Source: CAZBDU01 sp964490725 (GTDB taxonomy: Bacteria; Spirochaetota; Spirochaetia; SZUA-6; DRHE01). Taken from it: a stretch of DNA of 64,000 nt. Below are positions 58,188 to 64,000 of the stretch, piece by piece; position 1 is the first letter of the stretch; every line of letters starts with the position of its first letter. The position numbers were made by a program, and so were the translations under genes. The notes below the pieces were generated by a model. It was given only the letters and a program-made list of their open reading frames with translations. It was not told the origin of the DNA and did not search any database. The stretch spans positions 32,676-96,675 of the forward strand of contig CAZBDU010000008.1 of the NCBI GenBank assembly GCA_964490725.1, in the 5' to 3' direction.

Positions 58188-59698
58188 TGCTCCTGCTCCG
58201 CGGCGGCACTCACCTCCTGCCTGTGCGCAGGCAGTGTCAGCAGGTAGCTCGTGATCGCCTCGACATCCTCGTGGGAGAGGGGCGGAATCATCGGTTTCAT
58301 CGCCGGCGCCGGATTGCGCGTCCTCGGATCGGCGATAAACGAATGGATGTCAGCCGCGGTCAGACGTTCCCCGACGCCGTCGAGAGGTGGTCCCTTTACG
58401 GTATTCCCGCTGCCTCCGATGAGATGACAGGACCGGCACCCTTGCTGTTCGACGAGCTGTCTGCCCCGCAGCTGCCGCGCAGTGAGCGCCACGAACTGCT
58501 CGGGCGATTCCTTGTGTGGCGTCGTTCGGTACGCCTGGATTGTCAGACCGATAGCTCCGAGTACCGCAACCCCGACCGCCGCCATCATCACGGGTCGTTT
58601 CCATGGCCGCCGTTCGTGTCTGGACGAAAGGAACGGGAGCAGGAACAGCAGGAGAACCAGCAGACCGGGTACGACGACCACTCCAATCCACTCCAGCTGC
58701 CCCGGAAACAACTTCACGAGCTGGAACAGGAACATGAAGTACCATTCGGGTCTCGGAACGTAGGAAGTGTCCGTCGGGTCCGCTCGAGCCTCCGTGGGCA
58801 CTCCCACGGCGACCGTCAACCCGATCAAGAAGAGGAAGACTATCAAAGCCACCGCGCTGTCCTCGGCGATCACGTCTGGCCAGAACCGCGGGCCTCCGGC
58901 TTCGAACGCTTTGTAGCGTTTGTGATACGCCTTGGGATCGGGTCCGGCCGGGGAGTCGAGGAGCGGCTCTTCGGCGGCCGCACGTTCCGGCGACGGAGGC
59001 AAGGATTCGCCCTTCCGGCGGCGAATCGCCGAAAGGCCCCGATGCCACAATCCAGGCCGGACACTGACGCCGTGCCAGATCACCAGTGTGAGGTGGACCA
59101 TGAGGACGAGGCCGATCGTCGCGGGAAGGACGAGCACGTGCAGCGCATAGAAGCGGGTAAGCGTCACGGCCCCTACCTGGGCGCCGCCACGCATCAGCCT
59201 TACGAGATACTGTCCGATGAACGGCGTCGTGCCGGCCATATTGGTGCCGACGTTCGTTGCCCAATAGGCCTTCTGGTCCCAGGGCAGCAGGTACCCGGTG
59301 AATCCGAAACCGATTGTGAGCAGAAGGAGCAGCACGCCCACGATCCAGGTCCCCTCCCTCGGGTACGTCAGCGCTCCCAGCACGAGGGAGGTGACCATAT
59401 GCGCCCCCACCAGCACCACCATTGCCGAGGCGCCCCAGTGATGGAGGCCCCGAATGATCCAGCCGAATCTCACCTGATTGGTAATGTAGAGAACGCTGTC
59501 ATACGCCTGGTCGGGCGAAGGAACGTAGTTCATGGCCAGGAGAATACCCGTAACGACTTGGAGCGCGAGCACAGAGAGGGTCGCCGCTCCAAGGCTGTAC
59601 CACCAGTTCGTTCCCACGGGAACAGGGCGATCGAGGAGCAGCTGATTGACCCGCCTCAGCCCGATGCGCTCGTCAAACCAACCGCTGGTTTTTGGCAC
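58184..59698 (-). CDS. Cytochrome b fused to a C-terminal cytochrome c domain
   Basis: A 504-residue quinol oxidase core. The N-terminal cytochrome b6-like part has LHHWGASAMVVLVGAHM and YALHVLVLPATIGLVLMVHL, giving the four heme-b His ligands. A subunit-IV-like part follows with the quinol-site motif PRPEWYFMFLFQLVK. A C-terminal cytochrome c domain has CRSCH and the Met in PAPAMKPMIPP. GTG 59698 is preferred because AGGAGG lies eight bases upstream; a longer GTG at 59725 is possible. Fusion of b and c in one chain is seen in some bacterial bc complexes. Ends in the ATGA overlap with the cytochrome c gene. Confidence 0.92.
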   Translation of the reverse strand: MPKTSGWFDERIGLRRVNQLLLDRPVPVGTNWWYSLGAATLSVLALQVVTGILLAMNYVPSPDQAYDSVLYITNQVRFGWIIRGLHHWGASAMVVLVGAHMVTSLVLGALTYPREGTWIVGVLLLLLTIGFGFTGYLLPWDQKAYWATNVGTNMAGTTPFIGQYLVRLMRGGAQVGAVTLTRFYALHVLVLPATIGLVLMVHLTLVIWHGVSVRPGLWHRGLSAIRRRKGESLPPSPERAAAEEPLLDSPAGPDPKAYHKRYKAFEAGGPRFWPDVIAEDSAVALIVFLFLIGLTVAVGVPTEARADPTDTSYVPRPEWYFMFLFQLVKLFPGQLEWIGVVVVPGLLVLLLFLLPFLSSRHERRPWKRPVMMAAVGVAVLGAIGLTIQAYRTTPHKESPEQFVALTARQLRGRQLVEQQGCRSCHLIGGSGNTVKGPPLDGVGERLTAADIHSFIADPRTRNPAPAMKPMIPPLSHEDVEAITSYLLTLPAHRQEVSAAAEQEQ

Positions 59699-59756
59699 GC
59701 TGCAAACCTCCTGCCTCACGTCCACAACACGGCACGGACATCTGCGTTCCGACAGC

Positions 59757-60311
59757 CTACAGGGGCGCCTTCTGTGATACGCCCAGTCGGAAATCCTGGT
59801 AGAACGCGCTCAACACGCCGTTTTCAACCTTCGTATCGAGCCGGTCGAGGGGGCGCGGCGGCGGACCTGAGACGACGCGACCGTCACGCGCGAAGACACC
59901 GTCATGGCAGGGGCATCGGAATGCCCCGCCGGCCCCATCATCCGCCACCCAGCTGTAGGCGCATCCCAGATGGGTACAGTGGCCGTTGAAGACCACATAC
60001 GTGCGACCCTCGCCCGGCACGACCCAGCAGGCACGGGCTTCGTGCGTTTCGACCCACCCGTCCTTCCGCACAGCGGTGAATTGGACGTGAGTTGGTGTCC
60101 CGTCCGCAAACTTGTCGACAGGCCCGAGACTCACCCAATCTCCCCGTTTTCCCGTGCGCCGAAGGGGAGCCGTAATATAACCGACCGCCGGGGCGCCGAC
60201 CACAATTCCCACGAAGGCGGCAATGCCCCCGGTCAGGTACCGCAGAAACGTTCGTCTCGGGATTGGGTGCTGGACATTCTGCCCTTGCTCGTCGGCGTTT
60301 GAGTCACTCAT
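59757..60311 (-). CDS. Rieske [2Fe-2S] protein
   Basis: A 184-residue Rieske protein. A Tat-like signal anchor with PRRTFLRYLTGG (about 18-29) leads to the Rieske domain with CTHLGCAYSW and CPCHDGVFARDG, the two Cys-x-His ligand loops. It pairs with the cytochrome b/c fusion downstream to oxidise quinol. ATG 60311 is favoured by AGGAAGGTT. It is the first gene of the bc operon, read from a near-perfect promoter. Confidence 0.94.
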   Translation of the reverse strand: MSDSNADEQGQNVQHPIPRRTFLRYLTGGIAAFVGIVVGAPAVGYITAPLRRTGKRGDWVSLGPVDKFADGTPTHVQFTAVRKDGWVETHEARACWVVPGEGRTYVVFNGHCTHLGCAYSWVADDGAGGAFRCPCHDGVFARDGRVVSGPPPRPLDRLDTKVENGVLSAFYQDFRLGVSQKAPL

Positions 60312-60372
60312 AACCTTCCTCAAGCCCCCCGGAGGACATACCGTGTCGTTTCCCGCTATTTCGGAAGAGCTC

Positions 60373-60396
60373 CAGACTCGACCTCGATCGAGTCTG
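60373..60396. promoter_or_regulatory. Inverted repeat at the start of the bc operon transcript
   Basis: CAGACTCGA (60373-60381) and TCGAGTCTG (60388-60396) form a perfect 9-bp inverted repeat with a 6-base spacer, at about +1 of the promoter below. It is either an operator or a 5' mRNA hairpin. Confidence 0.6.
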
Positions 60397-60401
60397 CAGA
60401 G

Positions 60402-60429
60402 AGTATAGCAGGTTCCGGCGCGCTGTCAA
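60402..60429 (-). promoter_or_regulatory. Strong promoter for the cytochrome bc operon
   Basis: On the minus strand TTGACA (60424-60429) and TATACT (60402-60407) are spaced 16 bases. Confidence 0.85.
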
Positions 60430-60654
60430 GAAAAAAAGCTAACAAGAACGGTCAGAATTACCACCGTCCGCAACCATCAGCATCGCCGAGAGGACGACCG
60501 GATCGAACACGGCGGCGGCCGCTCTCCGCGCCGCGCGGCCCACGAGGCACGGTCGACTTTTCCGGCGGTGTCCGTTACGATGAGCCGTCCGACCCTCGCC
60601 GGCAGATCGGCGTCAGCCCGGCAGAAGCGGGCGGCCCCAACAAGGAGATTCGGT

Positions 60655-61332
60655 TTGGCACAGTTGCCATCCAAGGCGGACGAAGAGTTCAAAGGGTTCG
60701 TGTACGAGCATTTCAGCCGCCTCGGCAAGGCCCTCTCTTCACCACAACGCCTGGTGGTGCTGAACATCCTGTGCCAGGGAGAGCACACGGTGGAGGCTCT
60801 GGCCAGGCACGCCGGGTTGACGGTGGCCAACCTTTCGCGGCATTTGCAGATTCTGAAGAACGCCAACCTGGTGTCGATGCGCCGCCGGGGCAAGTTCGCC
60901 TGGTACACCGTGCCGGACGAGCAGACGCGACGCTTCTACCTGGCATTCAAGGAGTTCGCCACCGGACACATTTCGGAGATCCGCGCCGCCCTCCAGGAGA
61001 TCGCCGCCAGTCCGACCCGGTTGGACGCGGTGGGCAGGGAGGAGCTGCTGAAGCGTATCAGCGACGGCGGCACCCTGATAGTGGATGTCCGCCCGGCGGA
61101 GGAATACCGCGGGGGACACCTGCCGGGGGCGATCTCTGTCCCCCTGGACGAGCTGGAGCAGCGCCGGGCTGAACTGCCGGTGGAACGCTCTGTCCTGGCC
61201 TACTGCCGCGACCGGTTCTGCATCCTGGCCGACCAGGCGGTGGAGATCCTCAAGGCGCACGGCTATCTGGTGCGCCGCGCCGAGGACGGCGTGCTGCAGT
61301 GGCAGCTTTCGGGCCTGCCGATGGAGGAGTAG
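60655..61332 (+). CDS. ArsR-family regulator fused to a rhodanese domain, copy 2
   Basis: A 225-residue paralogue of the protein at 39.1 kb. The ArsR winged helix (about 12-95, LARHAGLTVANLSRHLQILK) is followed by a rhodanese domain with VDVRPAEEYRGGHLPGAI and the loop AYCRDRFCILAD. TTG 60655 is chosen from AAGGAG seven bases upstream. It is divergent from the bc operon, so it may control it through the inverted repeat at 60373-60396 (inference). Confidence 0.88.
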   Translation: MAQLPSKADEEFKGFVYEHFSRLGKALSSPQRLVVLNILCQGEHTVEALARHAGLTVANLSRHLQILKNANLVSMRRRGKFAWYTVPDEQTRRFYLAFKEFATGHISEIRAALQEIAASPTRLDAVGREELLKRISDGGTLIVDVRPAEEYRGGHLPGAISVPLDELEQRRAELPVERSVLAYCRDRFCILADQAVEILKAHGYLVRRAEDGVLQWQLSGLPMEE

Positions 61333-61378
61333 GGCCGGCCGACCTCGGGGGCATCGTTCCTTTTTTTCTGCTTCAAGA

Positions 61379-61406
61379 TTGAGGCAGTGTTGCTCGATGA
61401 TACAGT
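61379..61406 (+). promoter_or_regulatory. Promoter for the small secreted protein
   Basis: TTGAGG (61379-61384) and TACAGT (61401-61406) are spaced 16 bases. The start site would lie at or next to the ATG at 61415, so this is tentative. Confidence 0.35.
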
Positions 61407-61414
61407 GAGCGGCC

Positions 61415-61849
61415 ATGAGAGTCCCGACGCTGACGGCCTTTCTGCTGACCCTGTCCCTTTGTCTGTTCGCGGATACTCCGTTTCGGGGCTCATGGCGCCT
61501 GGAGCCGCGAGTGGCCGTTGACGAGGAGTGGCAGAGGCTCTATTTGGACCAGGACAGGTTGAGCGGTGGGATTCAGCGCATCGATTTCCAGAGCGAGAAC
61601 CAGGCCATCCTCTACTGGCGCGAAGAGCGTTACAGCAGCACCTACCAGGCCACGCCGCGGCGGGATGGTTCGATCGCTCTCAGCTTCCACTCGCCGGACA
61701 ACATGGTCCACTGGTATCTCACCGTGACCCCCTACAACGGTGAGCAGCTGTTTGTGTACAGCATCGACCAAAGCAACGGCCTGTCCGGGCTGATCCGCCG
61801 TCAACCCTTCTACTGCGAGTTCATCGGCGTCATGAAACCGGCGGACTGA
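61415..61849 (+). CDS. Small secreted hypothetical protein
   Basis: A 144-residue protein with a signal peptide (TAFLLTLSLCLFADTPF). The mature part is beta-rich with RGSWRLEP, ILYWREERYSSTY and NMVHWYLTVTPYNGEQLFVY, like a small lipocalin-like or beta-barrel fold. I do not recognise the family. Its 3' end overlaps, on the other strand, the end of a decayed aldo/keto reductase. Confidence 0.65.
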   Translation: MRVPTLTAFLLTLSLCLFADTPFRGSWRLEPRVAVDEEWQRLYLDQDRLSGGIQRIDFQSENQAILYWREERYSSTYQATPRRDGSIALSFHSPDNMVHWYLTVTPYNGEQLFVYSIDQSNGLSGLIRRQPFYCEFIGVMKPAD

Positions 61850-62130
61850 GCCCCTCCTCCGGTCCGAAACGCGAAAGAAGCCAACCCCTGATGGAATCCC
61901 GGACCCGGCGGAGGGCTTTAAGGGCCAGCGGGCGGTCGTCGGCCACCGGCTCGAGATCCGCTGCGGCCGCGTTCTGCCGCAGCTGCTGCGGGCTCTTGCA
62001 TCCCGGAATGACCGCGGCCACGGCCGGGTGCTGCGGACACCAGGCCAGGGCCCAATGCCGCCATCGGCGTTCCCGGGGGGGACCACCCCCTCGCGGATCC
62101 GCCTCACTTCCTCCAACGCCTGCCTCTCAT
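61830..62130 (-). pseudogene. Aldo/keto reductase C-terminal remnant with frameshift
   Basis: On the minus strand, ALEEVRRIREGVVPPGTPMA AL continues in a different frame as ALAWCPQHPAVAAVIPG, then CKSPQQLRQNAAAADLE and a normal stop. This is the C-terminal third of an aldo/keto reductase. A single extra G in the GCATTGGGCCCTGG stretch (around 62048) explains the frame change. The N-terminal two thirds (catalytic Asp, Tyr, Lys) are not found upstream. Confidence 0.7.
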
Positions 62131-62257
62131 GCTGTCCGCATCGCGGTGTCCCCGGACGCGGGAGCCCCGTGGCGCCGAGCAGCGAACGCGCCCCGGAGCT
62201 ACATGCGCCCCCGGGAAAGCCCGGGGGCCGCGGGCAGCAAAGGGTCCCGATCTTCTC

Positions 62258-62295
62258 TTGAAAGTACTTGCTTTATATAGTAAAATCTATATAGT
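62258..62295 (+). promoter_or_regulatory. Overlapping promoters with palindrome before the small ferredoxin gene
   Basis: TTGAAA (62258-62263) and TAAAAT (62281-62286) are spaced 17 bases; TTGCTT (62268-62273) and TATAGT (62290-62295) are spaced 16. TATATAG (62274-62280) and CTATATA (62287-62293) form a perfect inverted repeat around the first -10 box, a likely repressor site. Confidence 0.7.
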
Positions 62296-62314
62296 AGCGA
62301 AAGCAGGGACGCGA

Positions 62315-62533
62315 ATGGAGAAATGGGCGAACGTGGACTTCGAGCGGTGCCGGCCTGCCGAGTGCGGTGACCGCACCGGCAAGTGTGCGGCGGTCAGCGC
62401 CTGCACGCATCGGCTCCTCGAGCAGGAGGAGGAGAACGAGTCGCCCATGCTGCTTTCCATAAAGATGTGCGTGGGCTGCGGCGACTGCGCCAGGGTCTGC
62501 TCTCTCAGCGCCATCGACATCGCCCACGGCTGA
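62315..62533 (+). CDS. Small RLI-like ferredoxin with eight Cys
   Basis: A 72-residue protein. The N-terminal VDFERCRPAECG..GKC..VSAC places Cys at 12, 17, 24 and 30, followed by a classical MCVGCGDCARVC motif (52, 55, 58, 62). The spacing resembles the iron-sulfur domain of RNase L inhibitor/ABCE1 and small bacterial ferredoxins of that type, so two clusters are plausible. ATG 62315 is the first start after the promoter. It stands alone between a decayed gene and the DeoR regulator. An electron-carrier or iron-sulfur-linked regulatory role is inferred. Confidence 0.8.
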   Translation: MEKWANVDFERCRPAECGDRTGKCAAVSACTHRLLEQEEENESPMLLSIKMCVGCGDCARVCSLSAIDIAHG

Positions 62534-62637
62534 CCCGCCGTCCCCGGCGGGGCCGCCGGTGGCCGCATCACCCCCTCCACTCAATTGCTTCTCTCCAGGG
62601 CGCACCCGGGAAGGCGTCTGCCCGTCGTGCGCCGCTG

Positions 62638-62666
62638 TTGACACGCTGCGTGGTCCGCGCTACAAT
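62638..62666 (+). promoter_or_regulatory. Promoter for the DeoR-family gene
   Basis: TTGACA (62638-62643) and TACAAT (62661-62666) are spaced 17 bases, an almost perfect sigma70 site. The -10 box overlaps the ATG at 62665, which therefore cannot be the translation start. Confidence 0.85.
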
Positions 62667-62700
62667 GAAAGTATTCCGAAAGAGTTACGAAAGGCTGTGG

Positions 62701-63459
62701 GTGATCAACGACAACCTGACGGAAAGGGAAAGAGAAATCGTGCGGATGCTCTCCAGCAATAGCTCCGTCAGCGTCGCCGAGATGAGCGAGACCCTCGGGG
62801 TCTCGGCGGTCACCGTCCGCAACGATCTCAACAGCCTGGCCCGCAAGGGAATCGTCATGCGCACCCGCGGCGGGGCCAGCCCCGCGTTCCACCCCAACGT
62901 GGCGGTGCGCCAGGGCCTGAGGGTCGAAGAGAAGAACCGCATCGCTCAGGCGGCCGCGGCGCTCGTGCACGACGGGGACACCATCATGATCGAGGCCGGC
63001 ACCACCACGGCCCTGGTGGCCCGCTACCTGCTGGGCAAGCGCTTCGTCAACGTCGTGAGCAACTCCACCCTGATCGTTCCCTTCGCCCGTACGAATCCGG
63101 GCCTTCACCTCACGGTGGTGGGGGGCGAGTTCCGCCCTGCCAGCGAGTCCCTGGTGGGGCCGGTCACGCTGGAGGAGCTGGAGCGTTTCCACGTGCACCT
63201 GGCGTTCGTGGGTACCGACGGCTTCACGCTGGCTGGCGGGTTGACCACCCATCTGGTGGAGGGAGCGGAGGTGGTGAGGCGCATGGCGGAACGCGCCGAA
63301 TCCGTGGTGCTCCTGGCGGACTCCTCGAAGTACGACCGGATGGGCTTCGTGCGGGTGCTGCCCATCACGGCGGTGGAGAGGTTGATCACGGACGCAGGGC
63401 TGCCCGATGCGGCCGTGGCGGAGCTGGGCGATGCCGGCGTCGAGGTGAACCGAGTCTGA
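62701..63459 (+). CDS. DeoR-family transcriptional regulator
   Basis: A 252-residue regulator of carbohydrate genes. The N-terminal helix-turn-helix is VSVAEMSETLGVSAVTVRND, followed by the DeoRC sugar-phosphate-binding domain with IMIEAGTTTALVARYL, VVSNSTLIV, VGGEFRPASESLVGP and FVGTDGFTLAGGLTT. GTG 62701 is chosen because the only upstream ATG (62665) overlaps the -10 box. It precedes an E2 acyltransferase gene by 19 bases and may control it or the sugar genes elsewhere. Confidence 0.92.
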   Translation: MINDNLTEREREIVRMLSSNSSVSVAEMSETLGVSAVTVRNDLNSLARKGIVMRTRGGASPAFHPNVAVRQGLRVEEKNRIAQAAAALVHDGDTIMIEAGTTTALVARYLLGKRFVNVVSNSTLIVPFARTNPGLHLTVVGGEFRPASESLVGPVTLEELERFHVHLAFVGTDGFTLAGGLTTHLVEGAEVVRRMAERAESVVLLADSSKYDRMGFVRVLPITAVERLITDAGLPDAAVAELGDAGVEVNRV

Positions 63460-63478
63460 CACGGAGGAGAGAAACAAG

Positions 63479-64000
63479 ATGGCACAGGAAGTGATTCTGC
63501 CCCGGCAAGGCCAGTCCGTGGAGACCTGCTACATTCTGGAGTGGAAGAAGAAGGTCGGGCAGGCGGTGAAGGAGGGGGAGGTGCTATGCACGGTGGAGAC
63601 CGACAAGGCGGCCTTCGACGTGGAGTCCACCGCCTCCGGGACCCTGCTGCACATCTTTCACCCGGAGGGCGAGGATGTGCCCGTGCTCTCCCCCCTGGCG
63701 CTGGTGGGTGAGCCCGGCGAGGAAGTCTCCGTCAAGCAGCGGGAGGCCTCCGGGGAGCATCCTGCGGAAACCGCCGCTGCCGCCTCGCCTCCCCGGGCTG
63801 CGGGCGCCACCGGACCGCGGGGCGGCTCCGGGGGCAACGGGAAGGTGGCGATATCCCCGCGGGCGCGCAGGCTGGCGGAGAGCAGCGGCGCCAGCCCGGC
63901 TCAGGTGGCCGCCTCCATCGGCTCCGGAAGCGGACCGCGCGGGCGCATTCTGGAGAAGGACGTGCGGGCCTACCTGGAAAGCGCCGGGGCGGCCGGAGCC
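63479..64000 (+). CDS. Dihydrolipoamide acyltransferase (E2), 5' part, cut by window end
   Basis: The first 174 residues of a 2-oxoacid dehydrogenase E2 subunit. The lipoyl domain (about 1-80) has VETDKAAFDVEST with the lipoyl-Lys, followed by an Ala/Gly/Pro linker and a peripheral-subunit-binding domain with ISPRARRLAE and GPRGRILEKDV. The catalytic domain lies beyond the window. ATG 63479 has GGAGGAGAG upstream. Pyruvate, branched-chain or acetoin dehydrogenase cannot be told apart from this part. Confidence 0.92.
   Translation, partial: MAQEVILPRQGQSVETCYILEWKKKVGQAVKEGEVLCTVETDKAAFDVESTASGTLLHIFHPEGEDVPVLSPLALVGEPGEEVSVKQREASGEHPAETAAAASPPRAAGATGPRGGSGGNGKVAISPRARRLAESSGASPAQVAASIGSGSGPRGRILEKDVRAYLESAGAAGA

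Noticed and set aside
1..64000. CRISPR arrays, tRNA/rRNA genes, insertion sequences or prophage genes
   Set aside because: No regularly spaced repeats with spacers, cloverleaf candidates, transposase/integrase motifs or phage genes were seen on either strand.

Overview
The window is a GC-rich stretch of bacterial chromosome with tightly packed genes, many GTG and TTG starts, and clear sigma70-type promoters. There is no rRNA, tRNA, CRISPR array or insertion sequence. The gene content points to an anaerobic or micro-oxic bacterium that uses ion-pumping Rnf/Nqr-type complexes, c-type cytochromes matured by a ResB/ResC (system II) pathway, folate/corrinoid one-carbon chemistry and deoxysugar catabolism. 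A LapA-like membrane protein and a DRTGG/CBS/PHP/NuoE-NuoF gene neighbourhood are reminiscent of Spirochaetota or deep Bacillota, but no marker gene here fixes the phylum.

Layout. 0-11.9 kb: a methyl-carrier corrinoid protein, then sugar catabolism (rhaA, a fucose/arabinose-isomerase-like enzyme and an enolase-superfamily dehydratase on the minus strand; ribokinase, an SDR dehydrogenase and rhaB on the plus strand), a LapA-type membrane protein, an esterase and a PHP protein. 12-15.1 kb: a MetF-MetV methylenetetrahydrofolate reductase and a secreted hexaheme cytochrome. 15.2-17.3 kb: a fused metX-metW gene behind a SAM-I riboswitch. 17.3-20.3 kb: a flavin oxidoreductase, a 5'-truncated sugar ABC permease and a zinc alcohol dehydrogenase. 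20.4-22.6 kb: a helical protein / histidine kinase / response regulator cassette.

22.6-36.3 kb, minus strand: the most unusual part, about 18 genes that read as one operon. A triheme cytochrome is followed by RnfC-D-G-E-A and a NqrF cut down to its membrane anchor plus [2Fe-2S] domain. Next comes a NuoE / DRTGG / CBS-ATPase / DRTGG / PHP / ATPase / thioredoxin-like ferredoxin / NuoF set with a HydA/HoxU-like ferredoxin subunit that has no hydrogenase domain, then a membrane histidine kinase and a polyprenyl diphosphate synthase. 36.7-43 kb: a membrane cytochrome, a cysteine desulfurase/DsrE/ArsR-rhodanese operon, ResC-ResB and a HemW-like radical SAM protein. 43.5-54.9 kb, plus strand: a giant FAD/Fe-S oxidoreductase, a second full Rnf/Nqr hybrid operon whose NqrF is complete, and a second helical protein / kinase / regulator cassette. 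54.9-60.3 kb: a DUF981-like membrane protein and a compositionally different cytochrome bc gene set (Rieske, cytochrome b fused to cytochrome c, cytochrome c, two secreted beta-domain proteins). 60.6-64 kb: a second ArsR-rhodanese, a small secreted protein, a decayed aldo/keto reductase, an RLI-like ferredoxin, a DeoR regulator and the start of an E2 acyltransferase gene.

Working model (inference): NADH, and perhaps lactate- or glycolate-type substrates, feed two paralogous ion-motive Rnf/Nqr hybrids. The second has its own NADH-FAD domain. The first has lost it and instead sits in an operon with a NuoEF diaphorase that could deliver electrons through the HydA-like ferredoxin subunit. Cytochromes, the prenyl synthase and paired sensor kinases suggest coupling to quinone or extracytoplasmic acceptors under redox control.
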